Below are positions 1 to 10,619 of a stretch of 64,000 nucleotides of DNA, one piece after another (the stretch's first letter is position 1; every line of letters starts with the position of its first letter). Source of the DNA: Tetraselmis striata (lineage: Eukaryota; Chlorophyta; Chlorodendrophyceae; Chlorodendrales; Chlorodendraceae). Under the pieces are notes generated by a model. That model ran no database searches, was not told where the DNA came from, and saw nothing but the letters and a program-made list of their open reading frames with translations. A program made the translations under genes and the position numbers. The stretch spans positions 62,001 to 126,000 of the forward strand of contig VCJN01002470.1 in assembly GCA_006384855.1 (NCBI GenBank). Direction: 5' to 3'.

Positions 1-2
1 AG

Positions 3-179
3 TCCGAACCCAACAATGCTTCCCAATCCTCCGGCTTCACATGCTCCGCCGCGCAGCAAGATAGCGGGTGCAACGCGTTAATCACTGCCCGCGGGCTACT
101 GTTGCAGATGGGCGGGCGCATCAAACAAAATACCCTGCGGACCATGGAGGAACTCGCAGCGGAGTGCAAGGTGAGGTAG
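3..179 (+). CDS. Partial C-terminal exon, possibly Ulp1-like cysteine protease
   Basis: The third forward frame is open from the window edge to TAG at 177-179 (58 codons). It holds the string QQDSGCNALITARGLLLQMG, followed by an acidic helix-like end. A Gln-x-Asp-x-x-Cys arrangement followed by a hydrophobic helix resembles the end of Ulp1/SENP-type (C48) protease domains, where the catalytic Cys follows a Gln/Asp pair. Such domains are often carried by plant and algal DNA transposons. A GTGAGG at 171 could be a splice donor, so the real end is uncertain. The His and Asp of the triad would lie outside the window. The family call is tentative; the coding character is moderately convincing. Confidence 0.35.
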   Translation, partial: SEPNNASQSSGFTCSAAQQDSGCNALITARGLLLQMGGRIKQNTLRTMEELAAECKVR

Positions 180-341
180 CGCACGCACGTAGTATTAGTA
201 GCTACGCCCACATGCTGCAGTTCGGGTTTAATATCGAATAACTTGTAGCTTACTACAGGACATAGTACACAGTTTCATATTTTCGCGACGCGCAGGGCTT
301 GGAAAGTTATCTTGATGTTATTATTGTTATAGGTTATTATC

Positions 342-884
342 GGCATTGCCGCGCTGCAGCCGGATTGTATTTATGTTTTTTGCTGCCCGGCAGCGCTGTA
401 TGTGCGATGCCGTGCTGTAGAGTGCCATGCCCCGCAGCAACAGTCCCCTCTGCATGCTGCCGGCATTGCCGCGCTGCAGCCTGTATTATATTTATGTTTT
501 TTGACAGCCGGCAGCGCTGTATGTGCGATGCCGTGCTGCAGAGCGCCCTGCCCCGCAGCAGCAATCCTCTCTGCCTGCTGCCGGCATTGCCGCGCTGCAG
601 CCTGTATTATATGTATTTTTTTGCAGCACGGCAGCGCGGTATGTGCGATGCCGTGCTGCAGAGTGCCCTGCCGCGCAGCAGCAGTCCCCTCTGCATGCTG
701 CCGGCATTGCTGCGCTGCATCCTGTATTATATTTATGTTTTTTGCAGCACGGCAGCGCTGTATGTGCGATGCCGTGCTGCAGAGTGCCCTGCCGCGCAGC
801 AGCAGTCCCCTCTGCCTGCTGCCGGTATTGCCGCGATGCAGCCTGTTTTATATGTATGTTTTTTGCAGCACGGCAGCGCTGATT
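342..884. repeat. Tandem array, about 4.5 copies of a 120-121 bp unit
   Basis: Units begin with GGCATTGCCGCGCTGCAG-like sequence at about 342, 462, 583, 703 and 823. Each contains an AT-rich block (TATTATATTTATGTTTTTTG) and GC-rich CAGCACGGCAGCGCTGTATG. Because 120 is divisible by three, several frames stay open on both strands, so the long overlapping ORFs here are artefacts. A short inverted piece of the unit lies at about 908-934. Confidence 0.9.
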
Positions 885-937
885 TGCAAGAAACAGAAAT
901 ACAATAAAAGCTGCAGCGCAGCAATGCCGGCAACAAT

Positions 938-1087
938 GTGACAAACCACAAGCCTTTAGCCAGGCCTCTCGATGAGGTGTTTCTCAGGGCATCATAATTG
1001 ATGAACCGTGCCCTGCAGCGCATCAATTATGATGCCCTGAGAAAACACCTCATCGAAAAGCCTGGCTAAAGGCTTGCGGTTAGTCAC
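938..1087. repeat. Long near-perfect inverted repeat (foldback/MITE-like)
   Basis: The left arm 938-1003 and right arm 1021-1087 are reverse complements with only a few mismatches, separated by a 17-nt spacer. Transcribed, the region would form a hairpin of about 66 bp. It lies immediately after the tandem array. Diverged pieces of the same sequence recur at about 1377-1500. Confidence 0.9.
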
Positions 1088-1376
1088 CTTCATCGATACT
1101 TGTTGCCTAAGGCATGCGCCTCTCAGATCAGAATGGAGTTAACATGGTTCGTCGGGTGTGAAATCTTCATGTCTGTCAAGCTCGTGTGGCCGATGTTGCT
1201 CATGTCTCAAGGCTCTCTTGAGGTAATAGTGTTTCATTCGTGCAATTGTTCTCTTGTATTCAATAAGACGCAATATCAGCCGGTCTGGCTTTAGCCTGAT
1301 TTATTTTTGTTAGCAACATGGCTGATGGACGCTTTGCTAATTCCCGCTATTCACGGTGAAATCAACTTCAAGATAC

Positions 1377-1500
1377 CCAGAAAAACACCTCATGCCTCAA
1401 GGCTTAAGGTTAGTGACTGTCATCGGGGCAGAGGTTGCTTTTGGCTTAAGCCTCTCATAGGTCAGAATGTTTTGCTTAAGGCTTGAGCATGATGCTTCGA
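1377..1500. repeat. Diverged second copy of foldback-arm sequence
   Basis: AAAACACCTCATG, AAGGCTTAAGGTTAGTGAC and GTCATCG appear in the same order as in the right arm and flank of the 938-1087 foldback. Downstream, AGCCTCTCATAGGTCAGAATG matches the sequence after the first copy (about 1111-1133). Confidence 0.55.
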
Positions 1501-1814
1501 GGTGTCATCATAAATCATCTTTGCGATGCGATTGACCCCTTCTATGATTTCTTTCTGCAGAATTGTTTCAGAGACGTGCTCCAGGTATCGGCCTTGCCAC
1601 CCACTCCAGAATTGCGTCTAGTGGAGCAGACCCTTAGCCTCCCTTAGCCACCGATTCTTTATCGAAATATGAGAAACATGTACATTGGGGGAAGAATCAC
1701 AGAGCCTGGAGCAATCGCGTGCCTCAGCCAACCATCCCGCTTTTCACTCCCGCTTCCTGATCGGCGATTTTCACGAGTTGCAGGTATGCTGCTTACCATT
1801 GAGTACCACAGTCA

Positions 1815-1925
1815 TCACACCCAGATTGGGGGCTTATGGTTAAGCCAACCCGTATGATACATTTTTGAGAACCCCAGTCTCACACCCAGATTGGGGGCTG
1901 ATGCCTAAAGCCAATCCGTATTGTA
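1815..1925. repeat. Direct duplication of about 45 bp, period about 65 bp
   Basis: CACACCCAGATTGGGGGCT, followed by ATG, a run ending AAGCCAA and CCGTAT, occurs at about 1818-1853 and again at about 1881-1921. Nothing functional is recognisable. The flanking 1930-2260 is open on both strands without a recognisable product. Confidence 0.7.
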
Positions 1926-2268
1926 TCGCAGGATTCAATTGTAAAAGGTCCGTCGTCCAGTCTGCCAAGCAGCGGTATGCCAAGTGACGTTGTCTCCAAT
2001 TTTCACAAATCTTTGAACAAAACCCTGTACAGCACCATGTGGAGGCCACTCAGCCTCAGCTCCGATGAGAGACAGCTTTGGCCGGGCACTGGCAATGGTG
2101 CGAACGCCTACTAGAAGCCCTTCACTGATGCAGCACCTCCTGGATATGTTCGCACCAACATTAAGGGCTGTCGCGATAGACGTCACCTGTGGCACCGGGA
2201 CAACATGGGTGAGTCGATTGATAATGGCATGCCACTCCGACTTTCAGTGATTATTTCGTATGCCTTGA

Positions 2269-2649
2269 ATGATTCACGCCAATGACTTAAACTTTCCGCC
2301 CTCACAGATCGCTGCGGCATTTCGTTCCTTTCAAAGTTGGGAGGGAGGCGATCCATTGTGGAAGTTGAACACGTTCCACAACGCCATCATGGTGGACAAG
2401 CAGCGCCCGCAGCTGATGCATGCGTTCAACCGGATGAGGGCTGCAATGCAAGAGCTGGAGACCATGAGTCTAGCCTTGCTAGAGGAGAAGCATAAGGCGG
2501 CCAAGGTGAATGATGCCATAGCCGACAAGGTGAAGGCATGTGATGAAGCCAAGCGACATGCATAGGCAATAAAGGCTGCTACAAAGCGCAAAGCAGAGGA
2601 AGGAGCCGGTCCGTCGAAGAGAGGTTGGGGCTGGGGTCGCGGTCTATGA
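2269..2649 (+). pseudogene. Hypothetical coding remnant with an in-frame TAG
   Basis: The frame gives a charged helical protein (FRSFQSWEGGDPLWKLN, then HAFNRMRAAMQELETMSLAL) that stops at TAG 2563-2565. The same frame continues coherently after the stop as a basic segment with KRKAEEGAGPSKRGWGWGRG, which resembles a bipartite nuclear localisation signal plus a GW-rich end, to TGA at 2647-2649. A CCCTCACAG just before the ATCGCT codons could be a 3' splice site, so this may be the last exon of a longer gene. A premature stop within an otherwise coherent frame suggests decay. No family is recognised. Confidence 0.4.
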
Positions 2650-2988
2650 GCAGATAAGTGTTGGCGGCAAAAGATTGTAAGCAATAAAAAATCTTGCTGC
2701 ATTGATTAACAAAAATTCTCTGCACTACGGCGACATTGATTTCAGTGGATTAATTGATACCAGTTGCCAAAGCACAGCTGTGTTGATACCCAGAGACCGC
2801 AGAATTATGAAACCTGATCAATACCACAAGACCTGTCAATAACAAATGCCAAAGTACCATACATTGCACTAAGTACGTTGAACAAAGAAGTGCTTAAGTC
2901 TGCAATTGAGTGGGCGACCTCTATTCTGTTTGCATCCTTCAAATTGTAATTAATTAGTCATGGTGCAACCCGCAAAAGCGACACCAAC

Positions 2989-3510
2989 ATGTATACCTCT
3001 CTCGACAAGGAACTGAAATGGCCGGGCATCCACACCGTTGGGGCAGAGGCTCTCCGGGGCTGGAAGTTCTTCATCTTAGACGCGCCGGACGATACCCGGG
3101 TTTTTTATGGAGACATGTTTGGCGAAGTCGACGGGACATGGCTAGGCGCGGGATCAGCTGTACCGCGGCCTGGAAGTGTGCATCGAGAAGGACCCACTAG
3201 GGAACCCCAAGCTGCGGGAACCCTTCGTAGAACGGACCAGTTAAAGATGTTCCCGGCAATGGCGCTCTCGGCTACTACGGCCCTACTTTCCCGCTACTTG
3301 TACATGAACCATCCCCATGATGCGGCGACCAATGTGCGCAGACTAAGAGAGACTGCCAAGAATTCGGAAGCCGACGTGGCGGGTGGCATCGTCCCCGATT
3401 ACATGCACCCAGCAATAAGTGCAGCTACAACACTCAGGGCAACCTTTATGCCGTACCCCAACATCCCTGCTGGGGCGTGGACGAAGTCACCGGGCCAGCG
3501 GCCTCCGTAA
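2989..3510 (+). pseudogene. Hypothetical coding region with a frameshift
   Basis: From ATG 2989 the frame reads as plausible protein (LDKELKWPGIHTVGAEALRG, then FFILDAPDDTRVFYGDMFGE). At about 3145 the good coding signal moves to another frame (ARDQLYRGLEVCIEKDPLGN, then LREPFVERTS and a stop near 3244). The original frame then resumes with ALSATTALLSRYLYMNHPHD. This pattern suggests a decayed gene broken by indels, or unrecognised introns. No family is recognised. Confidence 0.35.
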
Positions 3511-4278
3511 TGGCTCCCATCATGCAATGGGCGGATAGATACCGGCAGCCATGATTTTGTTCTATACTGGTCGAGTCACGAAATTTTGTGGTGAGACCAG
3601 TGGAGGAGATGCTCCACTCCCCCCTTGGGAGAGTAGACTGCGGACAGATGAGGCATAGTTGGGCCACAAGCCAAAGTGCTTAAAAGTACATATGAGACAT
3701 AGTTGCCCATAGCCAGTAAAGTAGCGAGTAGCAGCAGCACGCATAAGTGGTGTAGTTTTAGCATGGTGTAACAATCTGACATGCCTTACACATATGATTG
3801 TCCCCAACTGTGTCACCTCCCCTGGCATACTGCCACCAGGGGCTTTTCAAAACCGTTGTCGATTCAGATGGTGGAGACCTCAACGCCGCCGCTGATCAAA
3901 ACCGCAAGGGGGCTAGGTTTCTGGCGGTGGGCGCTGGGTGCGCGGGGCAGCCGCGGCCGGGGCGCTGGGCGGAATTGCTGGGCATTATAACTTTGATCGA
4001 TTACACTTACCGGCTATACGGAAATTCAGCTAGTAGTGCAGGGCCATTGTGTTATATGTGCTGCACCACACATACTGCCCCACATCATGTGAGGACATGC
4101 CAAACCATGATAAGTGATGGTCTGTCACTATGTTCGGATCAGCATAGAAGCAGCACATTTTCTCTTCGATGTGCTTCGGCGCGACAGGGAAGGCATGATG
4201 CCCTCTTGGAGTGTTTGGCCGAAGAGGCGCCTTGCTCTGCCACACACCACTGCCGAGGGGGGACCATGTCGCGATGCA

Positions 4279-4701
4279 CTAAGCTGCGTGAAGTCGGCAC
4301 ACAGCGAGGGTGAGGTCCGGCAGCGAATAAGGGCTAGTGTGGGCCATCTTTAGAAAGTATTGCAAGTCCCCAACATACACGTGGTTGCCATGCTGCTCCA
4401 CCTTGGCACGTCTGTCTCGTAGTACGGCATGCTTGCCGTACTCATAAGTGGGCACCCACTGCTCGTCCCATGTATCATGCATGAACACCACATGCCTCCG
4501 TGTCTTGGATAACCTGCATGTGTTGTGCACAACCTGCATGTGTGTATACCAAAACTCAGCAACATGGCACCACCATGCATGCAGTTTGGAGTCAGGCGTG
4601 GGGGGGGGGGGGGCTTTCTCCAGAACTTGCGCTTCCGTCCTTGTGTCCTGGTGTACGATACAGAGGTAGCCATACATGATGTCCCTTCCCCTATCTTGCA
4701 C
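4279..4701 (-). CDS. Hypothetical protein fragment, 140 codons
   Basis: The minus-strand ORF reads as a credible globular protein rich in His, Trp and Tyr (HAWWCHVAEFWYTHMQVVHN, HDTWDEQWVPTYEYGKHAVL, VYVGDLQYFLKMAHTSP). A short poly-C run encodes prolines near its start and may instead mark an intron edge. Composition is unlike the neighbouring noise frames. There is no recognisable domain; it may belong to a decayed mobile element. Confidence 0.3.
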   Translation of the reverse strand: MQDRGRDIMYGYLCIVHQDTRTEAQVLEKAPPPPTPDSKLHAWWCHVAEFWYTHMQVVHNTCRLSKTRRHVVFMHDTWDEQWVPTYEYGKHAVLRDRRAKVEQHGNHVYVGDLQYFLKMAHTSPYSLPDLTLAVCRLHAA

Positions 4702-5123
4702 TGGTGATCCAGGTTGTACCTACGTGGTAGTGCAGCCAACAAACTCATAGATCATAATCAACGATCATAACATATCATTTTCAACCGCAGATAAGAGTTG
4801 AATCGACTCATGTGCGTTGATTTCACAAACCGCATTTCCTTTGCTAGCGCGGCCGGGGCAGCGGGGTGCCAACGCGCCGCGGCCGAGGCAGCGCGGCGCC
4901 AACGCGCCGCGGCCGGGGCAGCGGGGCGCCAACGCGCAACATGGTAGCAACGCGCAGCAGGGCATGCAGTAGGCGGTTCACATGGTAGTACGAAGTTGCG
5001 CATATACCCGGAACATCATGCTGAATTAAGATTCTGACGTATGACATGAGTTAAGATTCTGACAAAATGGGGGGTAGAGGGGGGGCATGGGGCCCGGGGG
5101 GGGGGGGGGGGGGGGGGGGGGGG

Positions 5124-5790
5124 TCACTTGATGTTATGGGGGTCGAGCCCCATTTCATATGCTCGCTTCCGTGCCGGTCAAGCTCCACTGTGCCAATTCC
5201 TTGACAATACTTATCCAGCGCCTTTGCGCAGGCCGCCCAGTTGGCGGGGGTAGCTGAGGCGCCTTGTTGCACGGCGGCCGAGGTCCCGGTACTGAAGTCA
5301 TACCTCGCAACAGCGTCTCCTTCGCCGTCGCTGTCGTTGCGGCTGTCGTCGCAGGGGTGGCCTTCCACAACCCCCGCGACAATGCCTTCGGCGTCGCTAT
5401 CGGCGTCGAGAAGTTCGCGTAGCTCTTGTTATGTGCACATATATGCGCGCAAGCATCTAAACGAATGCGCGTGTAATAAGGATGAAGCACAGCAAATCAT
5501 CGTTTACACGTGGCCAGTGGGATACCCTCACCCCTAAGCTAGTAACTAAGCAGCCCCCCGAAGGCACAGTCGGTGAGTGCGCAAGGGGCGCACCGCCGGT
5601 AGGACGTCACTGGCGCCTTGATGCAACCTGAGAGAGAAAGCGCTCAGCTGCTCTATCGTCAGATACATCGGTTGCATATCCTACTCAGTTAGCTCTTCCG
5701 AGTCGCCGTCGTCGTAAATCACCTTCACCATCTCCTTATTAGCCGGGTCTGCGTCCTCGTTATCCCATCTCCAACCCACGACATGGGTGT
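5124..5790 (-). pseudogene. Coding remnant with acidic stretch and DGD motif
   Basis: Read on the minus strand from 5790, one frame gives GWRWDNEDADPANKEMVKVI followed by YDDGDSEELTE and TAG. Tyr-Asp-Asp-Gly-Asp after an aromatic-rich strand is the look of Tudor/agenet-like modules found in plant and algal proteins and some transposon proteins. A second coherent frame at about 5124-5430 is acidic (RELLDADSDAEGIVAGVVEG, then CAKALDKYCQGIGTVELDRH) and ends at a poly-C tract, perhaps an intron. The two parts are separated by stops, so this is probably a broken gene or unresolved exons. Confidence 0.35.
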
Positions 5791-6210
5791 TGGATAATAC
5801 ACACGGGTGGCTATCACAGGTCGGCGGTGGGCCTATGGCAGGTGTAACGGGGCGTCATGGAGGGAAACGAGGGTCGGGGGGGGAAGACTACCTGGCCGAG
5901 AAAGTTCCCCCCGCGTCCCGAACGTATAGGTTATTACGACAGCGCCCACGTGAAGTTCGGCATTCTTCTCCTGCGTTGCGATGCTTGCTGCCATGCCACC
6001 ATCAGACGACACCGAACGCCCCTCCCCGCCGCTGGGTGCGGGGCTCGCTGATCCGTTTCGGGAAGACAAGAGCGGCGGAGAGGCGGCGGGGGCGATGGCG
6101 GCGGTGACGATATCGATGGCGGCGGCTCGCCCCGCGTTTCGGTCTGACCGGGTCCGGACGGAGCAAAGGGGTGACGGCCGTATAGTGCAGCACCTACAAC
6201 ATGGGCGCCA

Positions 6211-6420
6211 TCACCACCGGCTGCGACAGGCGCGGCGGTGGACGGGGGCGGCTGGGCGCACGCACGCCCATCTGTGCTTGTCGTAGAACCGAGTCTTCGT
6301 GAAGCAGGGCCCACACGCGCAGCGGCGCATTTTCTTGGTCACCTCTACCCAAGTCCCCTCGGAAGGCGTCCAACCCTCCTTGCCCTCAGGAATACGGCGC
6401 TTGGAGTTGCGACGCCCCAT
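6211..6420 (-). CDS. Possible N-terminal exon with Cys-rich zinc-finger-like motif
   Basis: ATG at 6420 opens MGRRNSKRRIPEGKEGW, a basic start followed by RRCACGPCFTKTRFYDKHRW and another Cys. C-x-C-x2-C followed by H-x3-C could bind zinc and resembles the small fingers at the start of some algal transposase proteins. The frame is lost downstream in a Pro-rich stretch. It may be the first exon of the same broken gene as 5124-5790. Confidence 0.3.
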   Translation of the reverse strand: MGRRNSKRRIPEGKEGWTPSEGTWVEVTKKMRRCACGPCFTKTRFYDKHRWACVRPAAPVHRRACRSRW

Positions 6421-8144
6421 GGCACACCACTACATACTCGGCGCCGGCGGCTCTTAGCGGCGGGGGTTGGTAGGGGCTAGTCACTGGCGCTCCGGCGCTG
6501 GTGCGATGCATGGTAGCAGAGTGGCCGTTGCGAGTCGTCACGGAGCTTGTGAGGCGTCAAAGTACCGTGTGGCGAAATTTCCAAAGATTACGGGTAGCCG
6601 CGCCGCGAGGCGCGATGTGGGCCCAATGTACTATGGGATGGAAAAAAATGCTACTGGTAGCAACTACGGAACGCGGGCGAGCCGGGCACTTCATTGCGAT
6701 TAACGAGCCTAGCATAAAAGTGGCGATTACACGGTATATACAAGCGATTGTAAGCCCATTCCGTGGGAAAATCGCGATTACGGGCCGCCATATTACAATA
6801 TAATTACGAGACAGTCTGGGAGGCTACGGTAGTGGGAAGAGGGCACCGAGGGCTAGAGGCGGATATGATGGGACCACTGAATGATGTGCGAGATGCAAAT
6901 GCGGCATAAGGGTTGCGCGTTTTGCATTTTGAACATTGTTGAATTGGCTTCTCTCGTAAACTTGTAACCCCCTAAACACTCGTAAACTTGGTCTCGCATT
7001 AGTGGGGGGGGGGGGGGGGGGGGGGGGATGCCGTGGATGGAATGCCCATATGTCACAGTGGGAATGCGCAAGATTTCACAATGGGCTGAGGGCATGTAGG
7101 TAGAGAGAAGCAAGACAGTCATCACAATGGAATCGCGAAGGGGAGGGGGGGGGGGGATTATCTGCTGGTACAAGCCGCCGCCCATAGCCAGAGTGAGAGG
7201 AGTGCATGTGCAAGAAATAAGCGGGGGCCGTCGTTTTGCCAAATGCGCCACTTCGTTGTGCCACAGTCGGTGGCACCCTGACGCGGGGCATCGCCCCATG
7301 TACGCAAGGTTGCGAGGGTCGCGGCGTGCCCTCCGACCCAACTGATCCGCCCTCCGCGCGCTACCGCCGCGTGGCCAGCCGGTCTCGTCAGATTGTGCCC
7401 CGGCCAACAAGCTCCATGGATGCCTCGTCCTCGTCAAACGCCGTACATGTGGTGCGCTTCGTTTCGCGAGACTTCTATTGCACTTGGTGGAGTTGCAAGG
7501 CCGCGTGCCCCAGCGGACGACCTCGCGCGGGTTCCTCAATTGTTATGGGATGCGGGTGCCCTGGGCGGGGCGGCATGCCGCGCGCGTTGGGGCTGGAAGT
7601 AAGAGCACTCGCATGTGATGAATTACATAAGGCCATGAAGTACAAGCTATCGTGTGAATTACAAAACCAAGTGAGTACCTCATCCGCCTGGAAAAGAAGC
7701 GCCAGTAGCAGATCAACATCACAAGCCCGCATCCCGCGCGGCCCGCAACCCGCACGAGGCGGGGTGGACGAGCACTCGTACGAGTACGCCTTCGGGGGTG
7801 CTATGTTGGCAGAGCGAGTGACTGCGAATCTGAAGGATGTGGTTCGAGACCGGCCGGGTCGTGAGAAGCTGCGCAACCTACCGCCGCTTCGTAACGGTAC
7901 CTTCTTGCATCATCGTCGACGATCCCGTACTTCGGTACCGAGCAGGTAGGTCGCTACGTCAGCATGTCATCACGAAAATGACATCTGAGAAATTTTCGTT
8001 GTCCGCGAAAGTAATGATAAGGCTGGTAGGTCCCGGCTATAGCCTCGGCCGTCTACGTGGATAATAACTAAAATTTATTTCGATGTAACCAAAATCGCCA
8101 ATGAGTTGTGAAGCTGCCAAACTATCCCAGCATCCGCTGGAATA
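6421..8144. other. Gene-poor stretch with one doubtful plus-strand ORF
   Basis: Contains G homopolymers at about 7002-7027 and 7142-7156. A 237-codon plus ORF at 7236-7949 includes LACDELHKAMKYKLSCELQN directly before a GTGAGT donor (about 7671) and a second helical stretch (AERVTANLKDVVRDRPGREK). No product is recognised and the rest looks like noise. Confidence 0.3.
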
Positions 8145-8216
8145 GTCGCGATAGTATAGTGGTCAGTATCCCTGCCTGTCACGCAGGAGACCGGGGTTCA
8201 ATTCCCCGTCGCGGCG
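8145..8216 (+). tRNA. trnD-GUC: tRNA-Asp (GTC)
   Basis: A complete 72-nt cloverleaf. The acceptor stem GTCGCGA pairs with TCGCGGC (one G-T pair) with G as discriminator base. A D arm with TAGTATAGTGGTCAGTA follows. The anticodon stem CCTGC/GCAGG encloses loop CTGTCAC with anticodon GTC. The T arm is CGGGG-TTCAATT-CCCCG. Internal A and B boxes are intact and there is no intron. It closely follows the canonical eukaryotic tRNA-Asp sequence. Confidence 0.95.
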
Positions 8217-10600
8217 CGACTCGATCTCCGAGATTTGCACCAGAACAGGCACCCACGGACCGTGGGACAAATTTTGCGCATACACATCACTTCCGTGGGA
8301 AATACGGGTACTTTTATCTGCATATGAAGTGCCTCAAGCGCGAGGTCAGATTTTAATGGTTACTATCGCAGCGCCCGCCCGTGCAGACAAGAATGAACAA
8401 GATTGGAACTATTGATCACGACTTGATCACTCGATAATATGATTACATGTGCTAGACGCAGCAACATTCAAGAAATCCCTCGATAATATTTAACGGCACG
8501 ACAGTCACATGTGGGCATGTGGCGTCAAGCAAATGACTGCGGGGGGCACAAGGCTCGGAGTAGGTACCCTGTACCTGTCGCAAGGATACAAGGATACGGC
8601 AAGGATACAAGGATACGGTGGATAAGACCCCCTCGTCCCGGGGGCGGAAAAACAATCCCCCTCGTATCCACATATACACGCTGCGGCGTACGGGTACAGG
8701 GTATCCAGATTTCGCTGATCGTTATTCTCCCATATTACGAAGTACGGGTATTCGCCGCTTCGCCGCTATGAGAAAAGGAGGCGGGGCCCTCATCGCTGTA
8801 TATAGCGACTCCGGCTCATCCATTCGCATATATTATTGTATGCTAGTAGTTCATATATAGATGTCGTATAGATTTTATACTTTATCTCTGTATAATAACC
8901 CTAGAAAACGGCTGACCACGGCTAGCATTAGCTCGGGTCGGGCACGGAGGGGCAGAAATGCCCGAAAGCTCGATCGATTAATTGCTGAGTCGAGATGGTA
9001 AATGCCGGTGGTCAGTGAAGAAAGGCGTGGAAGAATACGTCGGAAGAATACGTCTCTGTACCGCATGTGTTTTTGTCCGCCCCCGCTCGTATTCGCTGCC
9101 TGTACCCCACGGCCCACTACGATATTTGTCACTTTTTTAACATCATATTAAATACGCGCTGCTATATTTATGTGTCCAGGGCTATGCCTGCCCGAGTGCT
9201 TTACTGCAGTATAGTCACCGGTGCCGCGCGCGCAGTGGCTCGGCGCGGCGCCGGCGGTCGAGAGCTGCTCCTACCTACAGGTACACCCCTCCTCGTAAGT
9301 CCGGGTTTTGCATTTTCGATCGCAAAGCGCATGCATGGGCGAGGATAACGCCGGCTGCATGTGCATACATGCTAACTACAGTGGAATAGTTCGGGCGAAC
9401 GCCTATTGTGCGCTTTATACCCACCCGCGCGACAACACGACCATTTGAAAAACGCCAAATCAGTGCATGATGCGTTGGCGCCAGAAAGTTGTGGGTTGCG
9501 CCAACCGTCCAAACCTATGGAAATTGCGGCACTCGTCGCACCAAACTCGGTGGATACGGCCCTTGGCATAAGTTGCACACACCGTGCGTGTAGGCCACTG
9601 AAAGCATGTCACTATAGGCACGACATGACACCCCAACGACAAGTTGGCCACTGTGGGGAGCAGTTTTGGGGTGAACATGCTGCTGTTTCTGCGGCGAACG
9701 CACGTAGGAGAGGCGCTCGATGGCCCCCTTGGTGTAGGGCAATGCTCTACTATGGGGGCGCGTGGTGGAATGGCAGTTGCACCGTTTCGTGGGCGGGGTG
9801 GCGCGGTAGGGGCGTGGATTTTGATTAATATGAAATTCCTTGAAAAATGCTGTGGAAAATTGCATTTTGGTTGGTAGATGTGTGTATCGCTAGGAGGTGG
9901 CACATGCCAAGTGTTGGTGGTCCGTGGTCATCCACATACATAACTCTCTCGCGCAACTGAGTATGGGGCTTAGACACGCACTTGGCGCAAAGCCACGAGC
10001 CCGATATGGGTGGGCACATGAGGCAGTGAGGGGCAACTTGGATGATCATCTTTGGGGATTTTTCCGGGGACCCAAAAAATCGATTTTTGATTTTGGAAGA
10101 CTGTTTTCGACGCAGATTTGAACGAGGAATCGCGTGGTATTTTTAAAAAGTTTTTCTGAACAAACCCTGAGAAGTTATAGCGTTTTAAAGCCAAGGGGGT
10201 GTTGCTGCGCGTGGCCGACACTGATGCCATGCCAGTATCGCAACGCGACATGTACTGGCCGCCGCCCACACGGCTGCACCCCAACCAAATGCACCCGAGC
10301 CCCTCGCCCATGTGTTCCTTCACGCATTCATGGCCATCCCGCCGTTTGGTTGTCTATTCACGCGCGTCGGCGTGTGCGTGATACCGACCCCGGTTTTGGT
10401 GCAGTTGCAGGCGACGCCCATCCACGCACCAAGTGCAGCGTGATTCCCTAGTCAAAGGTCTTTTAAGCTTCGGTTTGAGCCACTCGTCATGCAGGTTTTA
10501 TAAAACCTTCTGAGATTCCAGGGTTTCATCTCATATGCCCTACATTCAGGTACCCTAGACTTCCGAAGTCTTGAGACTGCCGAAAAGGGACCCCAAACTT
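8217..10600. other. Intergenic stretch, no supported gene
   Basis: Mixed composition with short tandem pieces (CAAGGATACAAGGATACGGC repeats at about 8582-8618). On the minus strand near 9480-9570 a short coherent stretch reads RIHRVWCDECRNFHRFGRLA, with a C-x2-C pair, possibly a decayed transposon zinc finger. No gene is called. Confidence 0.5.
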
Positions 10601-10619
10601 ATGTGCAGGGGTGTACATC

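Noticed and set aside
299..1026. Several overlapping ORFs of 75-202 codons
   Set aside because: All come from the 120-bp tandem unit, whose length is a multiple of three, so every stop-free frame repeats.
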